A DNA stretch of 64,000 bases from Callorhinus ursinus (GCF_003265705.1 NW_020312936.1:437577-501576); one strand, 5' to 3'; shown: positions 33,933-46,314, counted from the stretch's first letter. Numbers and translations: made by a program. Notes: generated by a model from the letters alone, not told the origin.

Positions 33933-34169
33933 CAGAAGAGCTATGAGCCAAAAGGAAAGTACCAGAGATGGGATTTTGTGTGACAATGCAGAAGAGGAAA
34001 GAAGGAGCAAGGGGATTTGCTTGTATGCATGTTAAAATCTGTTTCCCTTAAGGAGTGCGTATTAGTGTCTCTTTTGATCAGTAAGTCAATGTTTCAACTG
34101 TGTTATCACTGCCTTCCTTGTGGCTTTTAATAATCATTCTTGAAATAGAAGTGTTTTTGCCAACATATT

Positions 34170-34480
34170 GGGAGATGCTCTTCTCACTTGACTGATTATT
34201 TAATCCACCCTGAAGCTGTCTGTCTGTCGGTAGGACAAGGTGTTCGTGCAGATTGAAAGCCAAGAAAGCTAAGAATGGCGCTGACGTCTTAGAGCAAATT
34301 AACTTGCATAATGGCCCTGTCAATCCACCCTCCCCTCGAATTCCATTTTGTTGGCTTATACGAAACTCGATCAGTCTCTCAATGGGTCTGCTTTCCTTCC
34401 CGTGCGTCAGTTATCCCGGCTTCCTTGAACCTGTAGTAAGTGCTAGACATAGATGAGTAGCCTAAGGAATATAAGGAGCA
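34170..34480. other. unique, CpG-retaining block; candidate conserved non-coding element
   Basis: Unlike its surroundings it keeps many CpGs (tgtcggtag, gttcgtgc, atggcgctgacgtctt, cctcgaattcc, acgaaactcgatc, cccgtgcgtc). It holds a CRE-like TGACGTCT, an octamer-like ACTTGCAT and two TAATCC/CAATCC homeodomain-type words. Conservation cannot be judged from one sequence. Confidence 0.3.
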
Positions 34481-34519
34481 TTTCCACTCCTCCCCCACCA
34501 CCCACAGGAGGTATACAAG

Positions 34520-34935
34520 TGTTTTAGACCAAATGTTTCTGTCCTGTCAAAATCCAGGTGTTGGATCCCTAACTCCCAGTGTGATGGTATTTGGAGATGG
34601 GGTCTTTGGGAGGCCATAGATGAGGTCATGAGGGCGGTGCCCTGATGGTGGGATTACTGTCCTTACACAAAAAGGAAGAGACATGAGAATGCTTGCTTGC
34701 TCTCTCGCGATCTCTCTCTCACCTTTCATGTGCCCACATGCAGAAAAGGCCATGTGAGCACACAGAGTGATGGGAGCCACCTGCAAGCTAGGAAGAGAGT
34801 CCTCACCAAGGACCAAATCTGCCAGCACCTTGATTTGGGACTTCCCAGCCTCTAGAACTGTGAGAAATAAATGTCTTTTGTTTAGGGGACGCAGTCTAAG
34901 GTATTTTGTTACAGCAACTCTCACTGGCTAAGACA
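34520..34935 (+). mobile_element. MLT1-type solo LTR (ERVL-MaLR), sense
   Basis: Begins TGTTTTAGACCAAATGTTTC, continues with gatggtatttggagatgggg, tttgggaggccatagatgagg, tagaactgtgagaaataaa and gcaactctcactggctaagaca. No proviral interior is present. Confidence 0.85.
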
Positions 34936-35444
34936 GCACGTAACATCAGACAAAAAGGTAGCTGTAACAGCCAAGGAGCCAGACTGCAAACAGTGAGGTT
35001 TTTCTAAGCACTGTAGGACTGTACTCCATTAGGACAGAGAGGACTCTTCACCTTGATTTGAGGAAATCAAGGAAGTATCAGAGAGGAAGTGAACAGGCAG
35101 GACTCTTAAAGAGGAGCCTGATGAAGCTGGGCATCTCAAGCCAAAGGAAGCATGTAAGCTTATTTGGCAAAGGAACTTAATCTAGTTGTCCAATTCTGAA
35201 TGATTTTCAGTGGCTGTCTTAAGTGCAACCCTGAGATAAATCTTAGACATGAGTCCATTCTCAGCCATGATCAATTAGATGTGTCTGCTACGGTTACAGG
35301 ATTGAAGAGGTATCTGTGTTAACTGCCATATTCGAAGAATTCAAAGAATCTAGTGAGCACAAGCACTAAGTTTACAGTGGGTGGAGGGGAAGGTTTACGC
35401 AGGGGGTATTTGAGATTGGTTAGTAAAGGGAATTGGGGGCAGAT
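34936..35444. other. unique sequence, no gene seen
   Basis: About 500 bases between the LTR and the next SINE. Nothing exon-like. Confidence 0.45.
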
Positions 35445-35459
35445 AAAAAAGGCTGTGGA

Positions 35460-35666
35460 GGGCACCTGGGTGGCTCAGTCGGTTGAGCGACTGCCTTCGG
35501 CTTAGGTCATGATCCTGGAGTCCCGGGATCGAGTCCCGCATCGGGCTCCCTGCTCAGCGGGGAGTCTGCTTCTCCCTCTGACCCTCTCCCCTCTCATGTT
35601 CTCTCTCTATCTCATTCTCTCTCAAATAAATATATAAAATCTTAAAAAAAAAACCCATAATAAAAA
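35460..35666 (+). mobile_element. SINEC, sense
   Basis: Near-consensus copy (ctggagtcccgggatcgag subtype) with a perfect 15-bp direct repeat aaaaaaggctgtgga at 35445-35459 and 35667-35681. Confidence 0.96.
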
Positions 35667-35681
35667 AAAAAAGGCTGTGGA

Positions 35682-36519
35682 TGTCAGGGTGAGGAAATTA
35701 TACACTCGTATATTTGGTACTCACTCTATTATGTGTGAAAATCCAGTGGGACCAACTTCATTTGACTTAAGCCTATAGCGATTCCATCCATACAATTTAG
35801 ACACTGTCAGTCATTTATCATTCCCCAAATGTTAACAGTGTTTTCACACACACTTTATTTTCCCTACTGCATATTGTCGTGTGCAGTCCATACTTGCTTA
35901 AATAGTGTGTTCCCTGATTTCCCAGATTCTTAGTAGGTGTGACAGGACAGACATCAGAAATCTATAAGATACTACCATGTGCTCTAAATACAGTAGTCAT
36001 GGTGGAGAGATTGTGGAGGGACAGAGATAACACGGGCTTCAGCCTTGTCATCGAGTTGGATCTTGGAGATCAGGCAAGGTTTCCATATGTATAAACTATA
36101 AGGGAGTGTGAAGAGAAAATTCTAGGCTAAAGAAGCAAGCAATGATTCAGAGAAAGGTTGTTGCCACCTACCTAACAATATGTAGTCGCGCGTTACAGTG
36201 GAATTGTACCCTTGGAATTATACAGAGCCTACTGAAGCCGCTGACCCCATCACCCCATCGTGGTGCATTTGATAAGCAATTATGAGTACCTGCTATTTGC
36301 TAAGCATTAAAATGGGCTCCATTAAAACACAATAAAAATAATAATAATACATGGAATTTAGAGTGCCTGTCCTGTAGCCTGTGGCTCTAAAGCAAAAGAA
36401 AAAAAACACAATTTAATAGAAAGACAGCAAGTCCAAAATGTACAGCCAAATAAAAAGCAAATTTTTAAAGTGCATTAGCTTGGTTCCAGCCCTTCAATTT
36501 TCTGACTTGGACTACTGCA
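35682..36519. other. unique sequence, no gene seen
   Basis: No repeat recognised. The AT-rich part at 36240-36480 has few indel-like features and could be conserved non-coding DNA, but nothing in one sequence shows this. Confidence 0.4.
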
Positions 36520-36740
36520 GTATAACATAATGGCTAAGGGTAGGATCTCTGAAGATAGACTAGCTGTGTCATCATGGGCAAGTTACTTAACCTCTCTGTA
36601 CCTCAGTCTTCTGTGAAATATGGATCATAAGATTACCTATATCATAGGGTTTTTATGGGCAGGGAATGAGTTAAAGACACTTGGAGGCATGCCATTTTAT
36701 ATGTTCTGTTGTTTGGTTAGTATTGCAGTTACCTCTTAAC
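36520..36740 (+). repeat. MIR
   Basis: Clear match: taacataatggctaaggg, tagctgtgtcatcatgggca, agttacttaacctctctgta, cctcagtcttctgtgaaata. Confidence 0.85.
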
Positions 36741-37684
36741 CAGTAGTCCTGCCTCCCATTGCCCCTTATCCAATCTATACCCACCCAACTTCCAGGGCTG
36801 TATTTTTCCATGGCTATCATAGAGGTGATATACCTACACCTGCTGGATATTATTCAGCATGAGATAGGTTCGATAGATTAATGTTTGGATTTCTCAGTCT
36901 AACAGATAAGGCCCCGTGAGCTGGTCACTTTAACTTTCTAGGCACATGACCCTATAACTCTTGCCTTCCGCTCCCCCCCGTGTATCCTACCCTCCAGTCA
37001 CACCTGGATACTTGTCAGAGGAATTAAGTGACTCCCAGTGTTTGAAGGTGACAAGGATCGTCAGAGAGGTTAAGTGACATTTCCAAGGATATTCTCTAAT
37101 TCCTAAGCCTTCACTGTTTGCATCAATCCATTCTGCTGCAAGGCTAGAAAGCTGGCATGGTACCAAGAACATGTGTGCACATTGTCCGTCTTTGCCACTT
37201 GACTGAGCTTTTGAGGACATCATGTCTTACTCATCTCTGAATTATCTGCACCTGGTACTAAACAGGGTAACAACATGAGAATTAATGCATGCGTGATGAA
37301 ACCAGGTAGTCATGTAGATGTATTCATACATGTACTTATTTTTATATTAATAAGACACTGACTTCTAGCACTGTAATTAAACTAAATACTATTACTGCTA
37401 AGCACTCATGTAATGCCTTAGCCATTCATGAGAAGTGCTCATGGTGAAATTTTTAAAGGGAATGGCAAGCTTGACAAGGATGTCTGCTGATCAGGGAGAT
37501 TTGGGCCCCCACACAAACAGTGTGGATTCTAGCCTCTCTAATTGTGGAAAATGACAGATAACATGTCAGACTTAAAATTTCAGTAAAATAGGGAATTCTA
37601 CAGCTTTGTTTCCTGCTTTTGATCTTACACATTAATATGAGAGATCCTAACATGGTGTATCCTAACACCATATTGTCACATGCA
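36741..37684. other. unique sequence, no gene seen
   Basis: About 950 bases without a recognised repeat or exon candidate. Confidence 0.45.
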
Positions 37685-37790
37685 TTTCATATTCTTAGAT
37701 TTTTCCTTCAACCCAGTAAGAAGGATGAAGCAAGAATTACTTCTCTCAAATTACTGATGAAGAGCCTGAGGTTCAGGGAGATTAAATGAG
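37685..37790 (-). repeat. MIR fragment, antisense
   Basis: actgatgaagagcctgaggttcagggagattaaatgag is the reverse MIR core. Confidence 0.65.
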
Positions 37791-37832
37791 GAGTAGTGGA
37801 GGTGGTAACTATGGAAGAAGAAAAGAGGTGAG

Positions 37833-37991
37833 CACCTGGGTGGCTCAGTTGGTTAAGCATCTGCCTTCGGCTCAGGGAGTCCTGCATGGGGCTCCCTGCT
37901 CAGCAGGGAGACTGCTTCTCCCTCTGCCCCTCCCCCCACCTTGTGCACTCTCTCTTTCTCACTTTCAAATAAATAAATAATCTAAAAAAAA
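37833..37991 (+). mobile_element. SINEC with internal deletion
   Basis: The segment between ggctcagg and gtcctgcat is missing (about 30 bases, including the tRNA-like box B region). Approximate direct repeat aaagaggtga / aaggggtga on either side. Confidence 0.9.
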
Positions 37992-38033
37992 AAAAGGGGT
38001 GAAAGTCTGTGCAGACATCAAAGTGACATTGAC

Positions 38034-38121
38034 TCATGGAGCACTACATCAAAAACTAATGATGCAATGGATGGTGACTAACATAATAAAATAAAATTTA
38101 AAAAAACAAAACAAAACAAAA
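38034..38121 (+). mobile_element. 88-bp LINE-1 3' end (module two)
   Basis: tcatggagcactacatcaaa and gatggtgactaacataataa are the end of the second 3' UTR module, followed by an (AAAAC)n tail. Perfect 15-bp direct repeat caaagtgacattgac at 38019-38033 and 38122-38136. Confidence 0.92.
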
Positions 38122-38274
38122 CAAAGTGACATTGACAAGACCACCATAATAAATTGGTATTCTCCTCTTGCCTGACTCAATCTGCAGGAACAAATTCACA
38201 GGGCAGGTAGAAAAGAAAATGGGGAGGGTCCTGTTACAATTTATCAAGTGATGACTACCAGGACAACATTTTTT

Positions 38275-38443
38275 TTTTTTTTTTTAGAGAGAAAACATGA
38301 GCACAAGCAGGGGCAGCAACGGGCAGAGGGAGAAGCAGGCTCCCCACTTAACAAATCCTGACGCAGGTTTTGATGCCAGGACCCTGGGAACATGACCTGA
38401 GCCGAAGGCAGATGCTTAACCGACTGAGCCATCCAAGCATCCC
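38275..38443 (-). mobile_element. SINEC, antisense
   Basis: Reverse copy; direct repeats taccaggacaacattttt (38256-38273) and taccaggacatcattttt (38444-38461) differ at one base. Confidence 0.94.
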
Positions 38444-38514
38444 TACCAGGACATCATTTTTAAAAGACAAACACATGGAAACAACAAAAAATCAATAGCT
38501 ATTTTACTGTGTAA

Positions 38515-38600
38515 ATGTCCTGCACCTAGTAAGTGACAGAGCCCAGAATATGTCGCAGATTTTCTGACTCCAAACTTGTGCATTCCCAAAATGCTTTCCA
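38515..38600 (-). repeat. MIR fragment, antisense
   Basis: ctagtaagtgacagagcccag then tctgactccaaacttgtgc. Confidence 0.6.
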
Positions 38601-41149
38601 GAATTATGTGTTTTACATCTGGCCTTGAAAAGAGATATGTGTATGGTTTAAAATTGTGAATATCCCCACAAGAGTACCCAAAACTCCACAGGCCTGGTTC
38701 CACCACACAAACCCAAGGATCAGAGGGGTACCAGACAGTATTTAGCATGTATTCCCTTTTCTATTTTTTCAATCTCTGGTTTTTTTTTGTCTTTTTTCCT
38801 CTTCACTTCTCTTTGTCAAGTGTTTTGTCTTTTTTTTTCCCTTCACACAGTAGAGTGCTAGTCAGTAATTCAAACAAAAGGAAAACATAAATGGTACTTC
38901 AGTATTAAGTCCTAGGGGACTTAAGTGATTTATATTCTCTTTCTTCAGCAGTATTTGCTATAAAGCTACTGAAGGTAATATTTAGAGGAAGTGGATATTT
39001 TGCCACAATTTCACCTCTTAATCCTTAGAGCATTTCCCTGATATCTATCAGCAGTTCATAAAGACTTTAACACTTTATGAGCAATATGTTGACTTCCCTT
39101 TACAATAGCAAGGAAAAAAAAATAAAAATAAACTCTTATTGAAGAGGACTCCAAGTCTCCTCAAATGAAATTGGGTGATAAACCAAATAAAAGAGGCACA
39201 AAAAAATGGAAGTAAGTTTTCGTTTGTTTTCACATACTCTGCTCCAAATCTGTACGCTGGGAAGATTTATTTGATTTATTGAATTCAGTCTTCTGAAAAA
39301 AAGAAATTACAGGGGGATTTTTATCAACCTTTGTTGAGGATGTTAACCGAAGACGATAATTATTATTTCAACATATTAGTGGGGGGAGGCAGAGAGAGAT
39401 GCAATAATATAATACTGTTTGTACCTGAAGACTAAAAGCATTTCGGCAATGTCCACTGGAATAGGTTATACTGTTCCAATTCTTTATAACTCCCAGACCT
39501 GACATTTATATTTTTAAGAGTTGATTTTATAGGAAATCAAAGTAGAGAAATCTGGAACATTTGATATTGAATAAAAACTTTAAGCTCAGGAATAGTATTT
39601 TAAATGTGTATACCTCCAAGTTTAAGGGGACAATTTACTTGATAATAGTACTTTGAAAGGCTGCTGATTTAATGCAGTGCAGGTTTTTTTTCCTTCTCTC
39701 CGAGCTGCAGTCATTCATGTCGTCCTGTGTCAGTTTTTTTAATGTCTGTACACCATCTGTGTGATATAATTTTTAATCAACTTGCTTCTTTAAGAATGTA
39801 AACATTTGTTTTGAAAGGGAACTTTGTATCCACACCTAAGAATAAGAAAATTATTTTCCCTTGCCATAAATACAAGGTAAACTCAGAAATACAATAAATG
39901 AATGCAAAACAATGTTCTTACATTCTAACAAGGCACTTGGAGTCTGCTTAAGGCTCTGAGCCGGAGGCCAGCATTTTGCTTGTTAGAGGTCAGCAATGGC
40001 AGCAAACTGAAATGTTCCCTCTGGACATGAGAGGGTTGAAAGATAAGTGGAAAGTAAGTAACTTTCCCACCAAGTGATTCAGTGGTATTTATTTCCCATA
40101 GAATCACCATGGGAAGTGCACCACCTGCAGTATGGCAAACGCTGGGGTCTCCTAACTGGTCTGGGCTGGGCACCCAAAGATGGAATTCCTTTTTGGAGTC
40201 TCATGTTCTTCAACTGAAAGACGGAGGTCATACCTGCCTTTCTGAATGGTAAATACCAATATGTACTGGTTGCTCAATTAATTCTAGTTTCCATCAGCCC
40301 TCAATACATGTTACTTTTCCTTCTCTCCTACAAACACGAAGACTCCATTCATCCCAAGCCCCTGTCCTCACTCTTTACATATCCTTTCCTCATACAGAAA
40401 TCTTCTTAAACTTGTGTAATTCACCCCTCATTTTTGCTAGAACACTTTTGTAGTCCTGAGGAAATCACATTGTATATTCAGAGAGATTCCGTAAGGTTAT
40501 CTGCTTCTTCTAGTGAAAGTTCCACTGGCAAAATAGAGAAATGAAAAAAAAAATACTAGTAATATAATAAAATACATGTTAGCCATCTCTCTGTAGGGCA
40601 AAGTGGAAAGATTTTGAGAGCAATGAGACTTTGAAATCAAAATGAGAGTATGAAATCACATCATTTGGGTGTAAGATCATGGGGAAAAAAAAAGTTCCTC
40701 TTAAGGCAAAAACAGCTTTAAAGTCCCATTAGGCTCTTTTAAAAAGGCTTCTTGAACATCAAATATCTTTTCCAAAACACTTCATTGATTTAAGTGTAAA
40801 TTAATCAGTAATGCATGGTTTCCATTTCCCTTAGAATATACATGGATTTTACATCAGATGCAAAATGTCTTTCCTGTTTCCCATCTCTTCAAAATTGGAA
40901 AGGGTGCTTTAGGTACTCAAAACTGACTCCAAAGTGCTAAGCCTTGCCCTTGATTCTTGCAAAGCATAGCTTTGGTGATTAAGTGGTGATTCTAGCATGA
41001 GATTTCTTTGGTCCTCTATATGAATACTAAAGGAACAGGCTTTCTTAGAATTCAGAACGGAGAAGTAAGAAGTAATTAATAAGAAATGTGACCTTAGTAA
41101 TCTTTCTAGACAGCAGCAGGGCATCACAGGAAAAGATCTCAGATTGGTT
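38601..41149. other. about 2.5 kb of AT-rich unique sequence, no gene seen
   Basis: Includes poly-T and T-rich runs near 38760-38840. 39240-39800 is free of recognisable repeats and might contain conserved non-coding sequence, but this is a guess. The open frames here are short and unlike any family I know. Confidence 0.4.
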
Positions 41150-41300
41150 TCCCTGGCTTCAACTCTGACTAGACATTTCTGGTTTCCTCATCTGAAAAAT
41201 GGGGGTACTGGACAGGGTCTACTTATCTTGCAGCTTGCTGTGGGAGAGATTTGAGATGATAAATCAATAAAAATTTACCGACCATCTCTTCTGTGCTACT
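41150..41300 (+). repeat. MIR fragment
   Basis: ggtttcctcatctgaaaaatgggggtactgg, followed by ttgagatgataaatcaataa. Confidence 0.65.
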
Positions 41301-41944
41301 GGGGATTCAAAGATAAATGGACAAAATATTTCTCTGTGGTCTTCAAGGAAACTCCTAGCTCTGGAAGAAGAAAACAGTCTGGGTATCTATTAGAGTTCTG
41401 TCTTTGGGATGGGATGACATGTGTGAGTCCAAAGGCTTCAGAGACCGTGCACTCTGCCCAAGGGGTCACTAACTTCCTGAATAGAAACTTGTTAACACTC
41501 AGGTACTACGTTATGAAGCACTAAGAAGCAGATGGGTTCTCAGGAATACTTGATGTCATTATAATCATTATTACTACTGGTATTACTACTACTATTATGC
41601 AAATCACCAGTTGGGATGTGAATTATTTCCTGATGTTCATTCTTAATTGTGTCAGTTGGAGGAATGAAAATTTTTTCCCCAGTTGTTCAGCCTTATCTTC
41701 ACTGTTCTATTTCTGCTCTAGAAGATTGAGTTTCCCGGTTTTGTTTCCTTTCGCTGTGTTTTGCCATCCCCTTTTCTCCCTCTTTCTTTTCCAGTGAAAT
41801 CTGTTATCCTTGTTGAGCTCCACATACCAATCTGCTGAGCCATCTGATTTTTCTAACTCAAAATCTGGGTCTATTTCTAGCTGTTGACAATAATACCATA
41901 GTTATCTTTGCAGTCATATTCATTTACTCATTATCTGAAATAAT

Positions 41945-42085
41945 ACAGTTCCTTAACATTGACTGTGTGTCAGGCTTTGGGCTAGGTTTGCATACACAGA
42001 TAGGGATAATAGAGTCTCTGCTGTCAAGGAGCTCAGAATCAATCCAGTGAGTGGGGCAGACAAATAAACATAAAATGTGTGTTTA
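41945..42085 (+). repeat. ancient L2-type fragment
   Basis: tgtgtgtcaggctttgggctaggtttgcatacacagatagg then gtcaaggagctcagaatcaatccagtgagtgg and gacaaataaacataaaatg, a common mammal-wide repeat text. Confidence 0.55.
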
Positions 42086-42160
42086 GCCTCCAGATGTGGG
42101 CAAGGAGGAGCAAAGGTATATAAATGGGGACATGAGTGAAGACTTAAGACTGTAAGTCAT

Positions 42161-42195
42161 ATCTGGAAAGAAAAGATCCATCTGGAAAGAAAAGG
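42161..42195 (+). repeat. 19-bp tandem duplication
   Basis: atctggaaagaaaagatcc is followed directly by atctggaaagaaaagg. Confidence 0.9.
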
Positions 42196-42225
42196 TGACT
42201 ACTATTCATTGAAAAGTACCCGAAG

Positions 42226-42281
42226 AGAGGAAGAAAGCCATTTCTCCATGCTTAGAGGAAGAAAGCCATTTCTCCATGCTT
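42226..42281 (+). repeat. 28-bp perfect tandem duplication
   Basis: The unit agaggaagaaagccatttct and its next eight bases occur twice, end to end and identical. Confidence 0.95.
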
Positions 42282-42943
42282 AGTGTCTGTTCAACAAGCT
42301 GATCCCAAATGCATCAGCAGAGTATGGAGCCAAGCCCCATGGCAATTCCAAGCAGTGTCTCTAGGGAGCTTGAACTCCTTTATGATTACCAGCAGCACCT
42401 CAAGAACACATCTCCAAATAGACATACAATCTACATAGAACATGTTCTTGCTGTACAAATTCATGATTCATGTTCTAGGCAAGTGTCCCCAAGAACCACA
42501 CCATCTTACTCAGTCTGACCCAGACATTTCTAACTCCAGATTTCTTCCCCTGAGATCTTTCCATGTATAAGGATCTTCAGGCTCTAGTGTCCAAGGTCCA
42601 TGGCTTCCAGATAGTTGGATCAATGAAAAATCCCTGGAGTTCATCAATAAGGAAATGAGTTTGGGGTTGATCCCCTGTTTACAGGGTGCTTCTCTGCCTC
42701 ATCTGGCCAAGGACTCACCTACAAAATGTTCTGAACGCTAGTATGAAGCCTAGTGGCCCATCCTTTTGGCTGTAAATTCTAACACCCTCCTGCCTGAAAA
42801 CTGAGCTTGTTTCACTGGAGAAGTAGGAGAGCTCTCCTTCCATTAGGACATGGGCCCTTACCCTTTCTTTCCTCTCATTTATGCCTTGAGACCCCATTAT
42901 TTCTCCTTTAGGTCCTTAAATGCAAAATATCAGTCCATATTTT

Positions 42944-43135
42944 TTTTAAAGATTTTTATTTATTTGACAGAGAGAGAGACAACGAAAGAGGGAACACAAG
43001 CAGGAGGAGTGGGAGAGGGAGAAATAGGCTTCCCGCTGAGCAGGGAGCCTGATGTGGGGCTCAATCCCAGGACCCTGGGATCATGACCTGAGCCGGAGGC
43101 AGACGCTTAACCAACTGAGCCACCCGGGCGCTCCT
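42944..43135 (-). mobile_element. SINEC, antisense
   Basis: Reverse copy with direct repeat cagtccatattt at 42931-42942 and 43136-43147. Confidence 0.94.
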
Positions 43136-43589
43136 CAGTCCATATTTCTTTACAAGATCATGAGATTGAAGCAGGCCTCTTTCAAACATTAGCTGTCTTT
43201 CATCTCTTATTAATAAGGGGTGGGTGGCAAATGAAATAAGAAAAAAAAACCCACAATTTTAATCTTCAAGAAGGAACACAGTTGCATGAACAAAGTATAA
43301 AAAATGATGATTTGAAGATGAAAGGCTGGTTTGCCTGGAGCCCAGAATGTGTTGGAGAACAGCAGATGATACTACTTAAAAGATGGACTGAGGTCTGACT
43401 GAATGTCCTGTGTAGCCACAAGACAGAATTGTACAATTAGGAGTAGCCTCACTGTAGGGATCTTGGACAGATCTGTTTTCTGGCCATCTACTCTTTTTAG
43501 GTAGGTATTGATAGGCTTGCTTGAGAGGAAACTAACATGTATACTGAGAACTAGACATTTTTTTTTTCTCTTATTGAATCCTTCAATGC

Positions 43590-43760
43590 AACAACTGTGA
43601 GTTAAACACTTTATAAGCATACAATACCTTATGCACAAAGGCACACGAGACTCAGAGTGGTTATCAAACTGGTTAACCAGCTAGCTGGTCTAATTTATAG
43701 AACCAGTAATGTGTTCAGCCAGGATTTGAAACCAGATCTATGACACCAAATGTCTTGCTT
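43590..43760 (-). repeat. MIR fragment, antisense
   Basis: aacactttataagcatacaataccttatgc, then agccaggatttgaaaccagat. Confidence 0.6.
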
Positions 43761-44834
43761 TTTCTTGCAGGCTTCATACCTCCTAACCCTCAAGTAAGGG
43801 AATTAACATTTTCAAAGGAACGAGAATTAGTTTAGCTAGTGCATACAGGACCAATAGATTGTGCTCTGAAGTGATAGTGGAGAGATGAGCAGGGCCAATT
43901 GGGATTTAGAGAAGTAAAATACATTTCCCTTCACAGTTTCTTCATCTGAAAAATCAGGTTATTGTAAATGATGCAACATAGGCCTACCAATCCGTAGAGT
44001 ACCCAGCAAGATATTAAATACTCACTGTAAGAACACTTAGTGTAACTCCTAGTAGCACTTACCACTTTCTATTCCAGAAAAGTGATTCTGTGCCTTATGT
44101 AATTTGGGGGAAGAGAACAACCAGGTGAAAAATAAGGTGTTCCCTGGTCGGACATGATGAGATAATTTGGGGGAAGAATGCCAGAATATTATGAAAAAAA
44201 AAAAAGGAGAAAATTTAATAGGCTGCTTCCTTTTAGCAAGTCACATGCCTTTGTTTCTTCTGCTTTTGGAGAATGCAAGTCAGTCTTTTACACCTGCATT
44301 TGAAATGAGTTGTTTCTGTTTGGACTTCCTACCAGAAGATACCAGAGGAAGTTTCAGGGTGCATCAGAATGTATGAGAGCACAATTATTATTTTTCTTAT
44401 GTTGCTGTTTTCATCTGATTCCCCAACAATCCTCACTCCAAAAATCTGCTGCTTTGAAGGAGCCTCTGGGGCTGCATCAGTTAGCTAAACTCCAGAGTAC
44501 TAAAATAATTCAAGCAAGACAAGACAAATTATTAGACTGAGCAGATACTAGGTGAAGGGAGTAAATGTAATCTCACCAGAAAATGAAAGTAGTCCTTTAT
44601 TGGACTGCATTAATTTGGATCCAAGTACTTCAACTATTTTTTCCCCATCTTCCAACTTCCTATCTTGAAGATTATTCAGATTGTTAGCTTAATGATTTTT
44701 TCCTGGGCCATATTTACAGGGACAAGTGACAACCTGACATATCCTTTAATGACCAAGGACTTAGGATCTGGTATTGGTGTTTTGTTCTTTTCCAAGAACT
44801 GGTTATATAACCTTAGGCTCAGAAGTCAAAAGCC
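43761..44834. other. unique sequence, no gene seen
   Basis: The overlapping open frames at 44167-44540 have no splice context or recognisable motifs. Confidence 0.45.
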
Positions 44835-45040
44835 TTACCCAATTCTTTTCCTATAAAATGAAGACGTTGAACTAGATGGTCTCTAAAGGACCTCCTTGGT
44901 TCGGAAAACATGTTAACTCTATAAAACTGAGGAAATACATCTTCTTGTCTCGTGAGATTATTGTTCCAAGGATCAAATAAAAGAGCTGATGTTTTTAGAA
45001 ATACATGAAGGGCTTTACAAATCTAAATAGTAATAGCAGA
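44835..45040 (+). repeat. MIR-like fragment
   Basis: tcctataaaatgaagacgttgaactagatgg, then aaggatcaaataaaagagctg and gggctttacaaatc. Confidence 0.55.
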
Positions 45041-45109
45041 AGTGTGCATTAACCTTGAACTCCAGTACTAAGGAGTAAGCAACACTTTGGAGGCCATTTG
45101 GTTTCATTA

Positions 45110-45375
45110 TTCTCAAAATGGTCTTCAGAATGGTGTTTGTTATGCTGAATTGGAATCATCTTACTTGCTTTTATAAAAAATACACATTCTCGGGGCACCT
45201 GGCTGGCTTAGTCAGAAAAGCATGTGACTCTTGATTTCAGGGTCATGAGTTCAAGCCCCACGTTAGGTGCAGAGATTACTTAAAGAAAACTTAAAAAAAC
45301 CAAAAAACAAACACATCACATCCTCCTTGGAAAGCCTGATTTAGTTGGTTAACCATGGAATCTGGGATCTATATT
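45110..45375. mobile_element. possible hAT-type remnant split by a short SINE
   Basis: ctgaattggaatcatcttacttgcttttat before the SINE and gcctgatttagttggtt after it resemble MER3-like elements. Weak. Confidence 0.3.
45193..45300 (+). mobile_element. older short tRNA-derived carnivore SINE
   Basis: ggggcacctggctggcttag, tgactcttgatttcagggtc, atgagttcaagccccac and gtgcagagattacttaaa, then an A-rich tail. Same short type as at 25651. The box-B-like word ggtcatgagttcaagcc is well kept. Confidence 0.85.
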
Positions 45376-45529
45376 TACAAAAACACACACAATTAAAGAT
45401 TTTGATTTGGTTTAGGAACATATGTTTAGTTTATCTTGTATTGCAGTGTGTGGGTCCCTTCCATAATGAGGTGCTACGTTATTTAAAAAGTCACTTATTA
45501 GTATTTTAATAGAGAGATAATACTATAGT

Positions 45530-45720
45530 GTTGAAAACCCTGGGTTGAAATTGTGCTCTTTAACTTGTCAACTGTGTGATCTTGAACAAAATACTTAACT
45601 TCTCTGAGCCTCAGTTTTCCCATACTTTAAAGGATACCAACAATGCCCTTTCCATTCATAGTGCCTTAATAAAAGAGATACCATATGTAAAGAAACAGAT
45701 GGAGTGTCTTATAACCTTAG
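45530..45720 (+). repeat. MIR
   Basis: gaaaaccctgggttgaaatt, caactgtgtgatcttgaaca, aatacttaacttctctgagc and ctcagttttcccatac. Confidence 0.8.
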
Positions 45721-46314
45721 CTCACCTTGATCTTACCCTCTAAAATATCAGAGCTATTAGGGGATTGGTAAAACACAGTGTTGCATAATAATCATACTAT
45801 TAGTAAATAAATCTCTGAGTTACATAACAGGTGTTTAGATGTTCTACCATCTGAACGATGCCAATGCCTAAGTTTGTTTACAGGTAACTGCTTCTCTCTC
45901 AGAGACTAAGTGTTCAGTGGGTGGTGTTTGGGTGAGTAAAATTACCTTCTGTTATTGTTAGCTTATTTTAAAATTTAGGGAGATATGCCCAAATGCATGT
46001 CTTGTAGGAATTTCGCCTTACCACTTAGCTGTATTTATTCACACACAGGCATGTTTGCAAAAGCAAGTATATTTTTCTTCTCCAAATATTCTTTCCCATT
46101 TCCTACCATTCCAAGTCTCTTGAGCAAAGCCACTATTTACAATAGAGTTGTTTTAACGACATGTTTATGAAAATACAGATCCTGATCACAGTTTCCCTCT
46201 GGACGACCAAAGAGAATTTGAAACCCTATTAGTAGATGTGAGATAAAAGGCGGGTTCAACTGTATATCAAATTGTATCTGAGGAACTGAAATTGTTTTAT
46301 AAACCTCAATTAGG

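Noticed and set aside
33535..34035. Open frames running through the N gap
   Set aside because: They exist only because N codons are not stops; the flanks are the same 47 bases twice.
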